This document shows, in pieces, positions 7,441 to 13,175 of a DNA stretch of 13,175 nt (position 1 is the first letter of the stretch; each line of letters begins with the position of its first letter). Position numbers and translations under genes: made by a program. Below the pieces are notes generated by a model. It worked only from the letters and a program-made list of their open reading frames with translations, did not search any database and had not been told where the DNA came from. This DNA is from Euperipatoides rowelli (lineage: Eukaryota > Onychophora > Udeonychophora > Euonychophora > Peripatopsidae), in the NCBI GenBank assembly GCA_003024985.2, contig PXIH01S0011408.1, one strand, 5' to 3'.

Positions 7441-8630
7441 GAAACCATATCAATTGCAAATGTATATAACTTGAGATTACGATCCAAAGTTAGAGCATTT
7501 TTAAATATATTTTGAACAAAAACGATAAAATAAACAAAATTAGATACTAATAAATTCTATTTTAATAAACTTTTTATAGGACTATATTAATAAAACTTGG
7601 GTTTTTTGGTAACAGGGAAGATTAATTATGCTGAAATAGTAAAATCAAAATCAATAAATTAGTAATTTTTACTACTTTTTTTATTTGCTTTGGCTGTCTG
7701 TCCCCTTAAAGTGGTTTATCAATGATTTTTTTTTTTTAATTGATTTATGTTACATTTACCTAAAAATATTTGTTTAATTAATCAATTTGGAAAATTTAAA
7801 CTGAAACATATAAAAATTTGCAAGTTTCTATGTTGTTTAAAAAATAANTATATATATCTGGGTTGATCTAACCTCTTTCAGCATGCATATCCTTATCTCA
7901 TTTTGAAATATTCACTATATGCAGACACTTGACTGATATACAATACCAACTATCTACTGTTGTCCTTAATTGAAATTCAATTGATTCTTAAATTTTTACA
8001 TTGATTTGGAAGCCCCATTCCTAAATGAACTTTTAAAAATATTTTTCATTATTAATAAACTTCAAATTAAGCAAACCGCCTTATTTGTCTTTTTTTTTTT
8101 TTAATTTAGAATTTTTATGTATTTTAATCACAAAATAATGTAATATTTTCAGATATGTAAATGAATACCTCTGTACTTTGAACTAGTAGATAACTATTTA
8201 TAGATTTAGCATTACTCAACATTCATTCAAAAATGTCTAAAATTATTGTATTTTTTCAAATACTTTTTTCTTATTGTTTTTAAGTGTATTTTCTCCAAAA
8301 TTTCTTGGGAAATTGTGTTTCATTCACAAAATATATTTAAATTATATTATGACTAAATAATTATTAATCATTTAAAGAGAAAATAAACTAGATTTAAACA
8401 ACTGCTCTGTTGATAATTAGAAAGCAGACATCAATATCTCATCTATTACATCTTAATTTGTTTTGTCATATTAGCTTATTGTATAGAAATATTTTATATT
8501 TTAAATACAGTTTTAAACAATATTTCATAAATGAACATTATTCTCTTTAACAATGACAATAATTAATTTTTGTTTTGTTTAAAAAAAAAAATTGGACATC
8601 TTTATTTATTTTGTGACTGATTTTGTAAAA
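7441..8630. other. AT-rich non-coding sequence
   Basis: Nothing gene-like is seen. The stretch has A and T runs, an N at 7848 beside a short TA tract, and no TACAGTA/TACTGTA words, in contrast to the flanking regions. Confidence 0.65.
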
Positions 8631-8633
8631 GGC

Positions 8634-8710
8634 AGTAGGAAGAATATGATGCTTTAGAAAGCTGTCTGTATAATTTTAAGTTTGATATGCACCACTCACT
8701 CTTCCTACTT
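8634..8710. repeat. Short inverted repeat, stem 9 bp
   Basis: agtaggaag at about 8634-8643 and cttcctact at about 8701-8710 are complementary around a 57-nt loop. The interior has an open plus-strand frame from 8639 that ends in TAA after 26 codons. It is preceded by a possible acceptor (cag or tag at 8635/8638) but has no donor. Too little to call an exon. Confidence 0.35.
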
Positions 8711-9280
8711 TTGCTTTAATTGCAAATTGAGTTTTAAATTGAACACCTTGACTAATTAACTACTCTGAATAAGAAAAATGGCTAACACTTTTTTTTTATT
8801 TGAATTTTCATTCTAATACTTTCTACCTCACCCCACATTATTTCAAATGGAATAATTTTAGTTTCTTACATAACATTTAATCATGTCAACCAATTATATA
8901 GCATATTTTCTACTATTTACTACAAAATTGAGCACCTGTTATTTCAGTTATGCTACAATATTGATAATGGTGATAATTCACATAATGAAAGATTGCTAAT
9001 GTCTGTATGACTAGTAGCATGTATGACCATTGATTCGTCATTCTCTTTGTCCTTTTCAAATCATTGATTGAGTGAAATGATGACTAGTCTCTGAATAAGT
9101 ACAGTAAAGTAAAGCTAAAAATTGATAGAATTGAATAAATATTTTTCTGATTGTCAATTACTGCATCTATAGTATCATAAGCTCTATTTTAGTGTTTTAA
9201 ATTGTGGCTCATAAAAATAACCCTTGTGGGGATGGGGGAGCCATCATAATTTTTTTTTAAAATTCCATAAAATATAGACT
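8711..9280. other. AT-rich non-coding sequence
   Basis: No supported gene. It contains one copy of a 20-bp dispersed word at 9084-9103 and a TACAGTA at 9100. A small G-rich patch (tggggatgggggag) lies at 9228-9240. Confidence 0.6.
9084..9103 (+). repeat. 20-bp dispersed repeat, copy 1
   Basis: The 20-mer ctagtctctgaataagtaca is identical to 10995-11014, while flanks differ. A 20-bp match by chance within a window this size is very unlikely, so both are probably pieces of one repeat family. Confidence 0.6.
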
Positions 9281-9288
9281 ATATTTTG

Positions 9289-9334
9289 TACAGTATATTA
9301 TTGTATATACAGTATATTTATACAATATACTGTA
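9289..9334. repeat. Palindromic TACAGTATATT / AATATACTGTA hairpin
   Basis: tacagtatatt at 9289-9299 and aatatactgta at 9324-9334 are perfect inverted repeats. Nested inside, attgtata (9300-9307) pairs with tatacaat (9319-9326), giving a near-continuous stem of about 19 bp. The outer 11-bp arms are identical to the inner arms of the hairpin at 1653-1747, although the loops differ. Confidence 0.6.
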
Positions 9335-9590
9335 TGCTATAATGAATTTGTAAATATTTGTTTTATAGATATTTGAATTTACACATGTAAGCTATACGGA
9401 AAAAAAATGACTTGAGTTTGTGAGTGTTTACTTTCTTCAATCAGCTCTTGTTATTTGTTATTCAGGATTGAGCGATTGTAGTTCTAATAGTTAGTTTGTA
9501 AACATGTCATAAACAAGTCTTCTTCCTTGAGTCTATGCTAATTATTCATGCAACTAAATTTAAGTATACAGTATGTCTCTTTTTTGCCAG

Positions 9591-9653
9591 AAAGTCTATT
9601 GTAAAAATATTTCTGTNTTTACCTGCAAAGGTGGATCTTGCCACAACTGACAG
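9591..9653 (+). CDS. Weak candidate 63-nt exon
   Basis: A good acceptor (tctcttttttgccag ending at 9590) precedes it and a donor (CAG|gtaaat) follows. With one leading base, 20 codons and two trailing bases, one frame is fully open (KSIVKIFL, an unknown residue at the N, then LPAKVDLATTD). The phase-0 frame ends in a TGA six bases before the donor. The N at 9617 makes one codon uncertain. Both introns would be phase 2, which does not fit directly after the phase-0 end of the candidate exon at 2596-2644. The end region is also an inverted repeat (tttacctg 9618 / caggtaaa 9651), which supplies the donor-like word by itself. No family is recognised. Confidence 0.15.
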
Positions 9654-9659
9654 GTAAAT

Positions 9660-10500
9660 TTATTTGTTGTTATGTAGTCTTAGCATCCATTGTAGGAGCC
9701 AGCCTTTCATGTATTGACCTCCATGGATAAAAACCTTATTTTATTTGCTTTCTGTAGTGAGCAAGGCTGCTGAGTAGATTTGTAATCTTAGTCATTTATT
9801 TCCAACTACAATAAAAAGACAGTTTGAAAGCAACCAAGAGCTTCAGTAGTACTTGGTTACTTCTTCCTCCTCCCTTTCAATATTTCAAGTAGCAGATCTC
9901 CTTTTGTTTAGTCAACTCGCAGGTCATCTAAATAACCCGGGGCTCACTATAATACTGTATGATATAGAGAATGCAGGATGTAGTTTAATATTTAATTCAT
10001 TTGTTAGGTCTGACCTGGTTTCAGTTCATTCATTTGTTTACATTCATATTGCAACTTTATTAAAGTTGTAATCATAGACCGGCCATCTATGATATTGTAA
10101 GCAAATGAAACAACTATTTAGTTTAACAAAGGTAATTAGAGGTTTTATTATGATAATTATATTTTTAGTATATGTGTTTGTATTTAGACTTAAATACGGA
10201 CATATTGTTAGCGACCTTTTTTGCTGTATGCTTAATTGCTATCTGTTATTTAGCTACTTGTCTGTTTGATTGCCGTCTTCAACCTGTATGAGTATGAAGT
10301 TTTTACTTGTTGATAATACAAACATTTTATTTGGATATGGCTCTTTCCATTATTGTAATTATGGCACTTTTTTATCAACTATGATCCAGCTGGTTAAATA
10401 AAGATTTGGTCTTTAGCCTTACTGGTTCCTGTATTAATTTTGTTCTTTTAGTTGCAGGAAAGCTGATTTTATCCTGGAATGGCAGTGACTTTCTCCATGA
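9660..10500. other. Moderately AT-rich, higher-complexity sequence
   Basis: This stretch has fewer homopolymer runs and more mixed sequence than the rest. ORFs at 9853-10071 (plus) and a stop-to-stop plus frame at about 10386-10573 have no recognisable domain and no convincing splice sites. One acceptor-like ttcttttag|ttgcag lies near 10445-10457. It could be UTR, conserved non-coding DNA or an old repeat. Confidence 0.4.
10048..10093. repeat. Two adjacent palindromes
   Basis: 10048-10072 is a near-perfect palindrome (attgcaacttta / taaagttgtaat, one mismatch). It overlaps by two bases a second hairpin at 10071-10093 with arms atcatag and ctatgat around the GC-rich loop accggccat. Function unknown; possible element termini or protein-binding sites. 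Confidence 0.55.
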
Positions 10501-10773
10501 GACTTGTGTGGCTTACATTTTAGTTGCAGCAGTCATATTCATTTTAAGGGGACAGGGGTGTCGAAGATAAGAAAATCCTCCCAAATGCCACTGAGCCTTT
10601 AAACTTAGTTTATAGATAGAGAGAGACATACTAATTGCCAAATAAAAGTTGTTATGCAAATTAGCCTCCCCCCCTCTTTTTTTAATGGTGGCCAACTTGA
10701 AAAATATATGTTTTTTGTGGAAAGCATTTCTTAGGCATTTCTTGAAGAATAGTGATAAAATTTAGGCTTATAC

Positions 10774-10870
10774 TAGGGGTGCAACGGCTTGGATTTATTC
10801 AGTTCGGTTCGATATCAGTTCGGTTAAATAGTCGGTTATTTCGGTTTTTTATAACATTAATTTTTTAAAA
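10774..10870 (+). mobile_element. Left end of a second hAT-like repeat, partial
   Basis: taggggtgcaacgg at 10774-10787 followed by repeated cggtt words (cagttcggttcgatatcag, gttcggtt, gtcggtt, ttcggtt) resembles the TAGGGGTG-type ends with cggtt-rich subterminal sequence of hAT-family non-autonomous elements. No matching right end (ccgttgcacccct type) was found downstream. The octamer cttatact flanking at 10767-10774 recurs at 11600-11607, but that copy is not next to a terminal-repeat match. The element is probably truncated or its right end has decayed. Confidence 0.4.
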
Positions 10871-10994
10871 ATTAAAAAATTAGCACAAACACAATACTTA
10901 TTTCCTAGGCATTCTGTTTACCTTTTTTTTTTAAATACATTTTTTAATACCGGTAACCAAAAATAAATTTTTAGTAATAGCCTAGCCTACTTGC

Positions 10995-11014
10995 CTAGTC
11001 TCTGAATAAGTACA
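10995..11014 (+). repeat. 20-bp dispersed repeat, copy 2
   Basis: Identical to 9084-9103. It lies just after tagcctagcctac words at 10977-10990 and may belong to the same insertion as the hAT-like left end upstream. Confidence 0.6.
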
Positions 11015-11640
11015 CTTACACATACTGTCAGCAAAGCATAGATATTTGCAAGGCAAAGACTCTTAAAGTGGTATACAAATGCCTATTTCAACTTGTGTAT
11101 TTTTGTTAAAAATTGCTTATTTGTAAGAACGGTTCCTATTTGGAATATGGGACCAATATTATAAGATAAATGAGTTGGAATGGCTGTAGCCTTACCCCGC
11201 AAAACCCCAGGCTGTCAGAAATAGTAGTTAGGCACAAAAAGACTAGGAAACAAAATTAATTTTTAAACATGGTTTATTCTGAGAATATATTTATATTAGG
11301 CATTGTAACAATAAATTATGATATGATTTTGCAACAAAATATAATATAATTTTACATAACAATATTCTGAGCTCATTAGAAATACATAACTGTGTGTGCT
11401 TCACTAGATTTTATGAGAATAATTGATGGTGGAAATTATAGTATGGCATTAACAAGACTTATATTGAATCTTACCGACAGGTCTTTATTGGTGATATCTT
11501 CTTCTGGATGCACAGCGAATGGAAAACCTCACTATCACTTCCTAACTGATGGGGGGAAAGGGAAGACCAAAACACACTAGTAGGCCTACAGCAATGATCT
11601 TATACTGGGCCAAAGTATATTAGTAAACCAATAACTAGCT
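11015..11640. other. Non-coding sequence with an unconvincing 62-codon ORF
   Basis: A plus frame at 11392-11580 starts only at a GTG. Its peptide has normal amino-acid variety (for example ANGKPHYHFLTDGG) but matches no family I know, has no upstream promoter or Kozak context, and shows no supported splice sites. Nothing else was found in this stretch. Confidence 0.45.
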
Positions 11641-11790
11641 CCTATTTTAGCTTAGCTAATTTATATTTGTACGCTATGCTGACGAAGATAAGCCGATTAG
11701 GGTAACCGAGGCTAATGAACAGGGTAAGTAACCCTGGCTGGTGATCAGGGTGTATGTCCCTGGCTTGCTCTCCTGATGAAAAGAAGTTCT
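11640..11790. other. GC-richer island with short hairpins
   Basis: cagggt (11720-11725) and accctg (11731-11736) form a hairpin around aagta, followed by ccctg-gctggtgat-caggg. A donor-like AGG|gtaagt sits inside the first hairpin at 11725/11726, but the only acceptor-like site upstream (ctattttag at about 11643-11651) leaves no open frame. It may be an old repeat fragment. Confidence 0.4.
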
Positions 11791-12236
11791 CCTTTTTATA
11801 TCAGAGCTAAGGATTCAGAGAGATTTCTTGAAACAATGGCTGATCTATTGATTCAGTTTGGTCCGTTTGCTTGGCGCCCAAATTATAGTTTGAATTGGAG
11901 TATCAGCATCGTGATAAGGATTTGTAGTTTGGCTTTTTAGCCACAGTTTGTTGTATGAGGAAATAATGTTATTTTGGTAAGTTTGCTTGTTACTGCCATG
12001 TTGGACTATTGGAAATACAGTTCCATGTTTTTATGAGAGAAACAACAATGTTCTTTGGATGAGTAGGCAATGTTTATTTATAAAAAATGGTTTGCTCACT
12101 ACTGCCAAAATATGTTATATTTCTTACAGTTTGTAATTTGTTTATATAGATCTTTCACTAGTGATTTTAGCACACACAATGTAGGCACACACACATATTA
12201 TAATTAGAAATATTATTTATAATGACTATAATGTGT
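11791..12236. other. Non-coding sequence
   Basis: No supported gene. After the acceptor-like ttcttacag ending at 12129 a plus frame stays open for about 25 codons to TAG, but there is no credible donor. A short CA-rich word (cacacacaatg, then cacacacacat) lies at 12171-12196. Confidence 0.5.
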
Positions 12237-12287
12237 ATATACTGTACATAATATATACTGTATAATATATATATATATATATTATAA
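12237..12287. repeat. TA microsatellite with TACTGTA words
   Basis: An alternating TA tract including an uninterrupted run of about 19 bases near 12264-12283. TACTGTA occurs at 12240 and 12256. Same repeat type as 3928-4016. Confidence 0.85.
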
Positions 12288-12444
12288 CGGTCGGGCTGAC
12301 ACATTACGAGTCCTCAAATAATTCACAGCAGGAATGCACCAATGTCGAGCATTGAACAGATAACAAAAGACAAACTGAGACTTCCAAATTTGTAAATAGA
12401 TGCATCTTTAATAGGATCACAAACAAAAATGTAAATAAAGAACT

Positions 12445-12486
12445 TTTGCAGTAATTTCACAAATAACATTTGCAATAATTTCACAA
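12445..12486. repeat. 24-bp-spaced direct repeat
   Basis: tttgcagtaatttcacaa (12445-12462) recurs as tttgcaataatttcacaa (12469-12486), 17 of 18 identical. It explains the repeated VKLLQ in the minus-strand ORF at 12323-12544, which otherwise has no recognisable feature. Confidence 0.75.
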
Positions 12487-12540
12487 CGGTAAATAGTAAA
12501 GATGAATCATACAAAAACAGCAATGCAGGGAATGCAAACA

Positions 12541-12556
12541 ACACCTTACCTGAACT
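12541..12556 (-). other. Minus-strand splice-donor-like site
   Basis: Read on the minus strand, gttcag|gtaagg is a near-consensus donor with its junction near 12553. No convincing upstream minus-strand exon with an acceptor and an open frame could be defined, so this is only a possible site. Confidence 0.15.
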
Positions 12557-12629
12557 ATTTCAAAGATACCACAGCAGCATTACAAATTATAAGTAATTCC
12601 ATAAAGGCAGACCATCACCATTAACTGAT

Positions 12630-12860
12630 GGTATAAGGGCAGTTTCCAATACCGCCATGTACTAGAAAAAATAATGTAAACAGAAAAATATGGAAACCGT
12701 GCTGGTGAACTTTGTTTTTGGTCCAGTCACGGCAAAATGTGCGGAAACTGCCGTAATAGATAGGACAGCACCGACTTAACCTGGGCGTTCTACTCCAGAA
12801 AAGATGACATGCTAAAAGATACAAATGGGTGACATGAATTTCGGAGTAGAACAAACCCAC
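12630..12860. repeat. GC-richer block with nested inverted repeats
   Basis: ggcagtttcc (12638-12647) is complementary to ggaaactgcc (12743-12752), and gttctactcc (12787-12796) to ggagtagaac (12843-12852); both are exact 10-bp stems. Smaller ones (ccgtg with cacgg; accat with atggt just upstream) add to the pattern. The block is markedly less AT-rich than its flanks. A minus-strand ORF at 12621-12860 spans it, with a Cys/His/Arg-containing middle but no recognisable motif. A degraded mobile element is the likeliest reading. Confidence 0.5.
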
Positions 12861-13175
12861 AATAATGGTAGTGCATTCAATACATACATTTCTAGAATGA
12901 CATCACTTCCCTTGAATATAGAAACTGTTAATTATGTAAATTTCAGAATACAAAACTACTTCAACATAAACCATTCCCATATTATGCACAATAATTAGAT
13001 GTCTGAAAAATATGGCAAGCATGTGTCATTTACCAAATAACTTTGGTAAATAACAGAATAAATCCTCCAGATTTATTCCTTGAATAACACTTTGTTTGAC
13101 AAGATGTCCTGAATTTTAATTGATTGACTAATTTTATGATCTAATTTTATGATTATATTTACTATAAATTACAAT
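12861..13175. other. AT-rich sequence with 13-bp tandem repeat
   Basis: No gene seen. The word ctaattttatgat occurs twice head to tail at 13128-13140 and 13141-13153. Confidence 0.7.

Noticed and set aside
8639-8719. Open frame after a possible acceptor near 8635-8638, in phase with the end of the 2596-2644 candidate exon
   Set aside because: No donor, no nearby poly-A signal, stop after 26 codons, and the region is an inverted repeat; phase agreement alone is weak.
10386-10573. 61-codon stop-to-stop plus frame
   Set aside because: No start codon near the beginning, no clear splice boundaries and no recognised motif.
10800-10815. ggttcga word resembling a tRNA B box
   Set aside because: No A box at the right distance and no tRNA fold; the word belongs to the cggtt-rich hAT-like end.
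11392-11580. 62-codon plus ORF with varied amino acids
   Set aside because: Starts only at GTG, no family recognised, and length is within chance expectation.
11597-11607. Right target duplication for the hAT-like end at 10774
   Set aside because: cttatact matches, but the adjoining sequence has no complement of the left terminal repeat, so the match is probably chance.
12323-12544. 73-codon minus-strand hydrophobic ORF
   Set aside because: Contains a repeat explained by the 24-bp direct duplication; Leu/Phe-rich from AT-rich DNA.
12621-12860. 79-codon minus-strand ORF
   Set aside because: Coincides with the inverted-repeat block; no recognisable motif and no promoter or splice support.

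Overview
This is AT-rich eukaryotic non-coding DNA (GC below about 30% by eye), most likely intergenic or deep-intronic sequence from an animal genome assembly. The evidence is a hAT-type DNA transposon with an 8-bp target duplication, a tRNA-derived SINE-like fragment with a simple-repeat tail, many A/T runs, several microsatellites, splice-site-like signals, and seven isolated Ns (1508, 2274, 2885, 4868, 6372, 7848, 9617) typical of a draft assembly. No prokaryotic gene organisation, rRNA, intact tRNA or CRISPR array is visible. I cannot name the species; an invertebrate is only a guess from composition. No protein-coding gene can be called with confidence.

Layout. 1-1000: AT-rich DNA with a hairpin repeat near 563-602, an (ATA)n tract and the SINE-like fragment at 881-967. 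1418-1597: an exact 90-bp tandem duplication whose junction carries an N, probably an assembly artefact. 1653-1747: a long, nearly fully paired hairpin resembling a microRNA precursor or a palindromic MITE. 1776-2320: G- and C-run patches in AT-rich DNA. 2596-2644: the best candidate exon, 49 nt with good splice sites and one open frame. 3098-3392: a possible small inverted-repeat element. 3437-4152: the hAT element, the best-supported feature, with an internal duplication and a TA/TACTGTA microsatellite. 5160-5400: cryptic simple sequence. 5664-5897: an island with decayed CCCTAA-like repeats leading into a CpG-rich 59-codon ORF. 6918-7450: a diverged ~200-bp tandem repeat. 7450-9280: plain AT-rich sequence. 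9290-9660: a hairpin cluster and a weak candidate exon. 9660-10700: less AT-rich DNA with two adjacent palindromes. 10774 onward: the left end of a second hAT-like repeat. 11640-11790 and 12630-12860: GC-richer islands with several inverted repeats.

Across the window the 7-mer TACAGTA and its complement TACTGTA occur 28 times by eye count, against roughly three expected at this composition. They recur as hairpin arms and in the microsatellite. There is no visible gene system; the content is mainly repeats and decayed mobile DNA, with at most a few exons of an unseen host gene.
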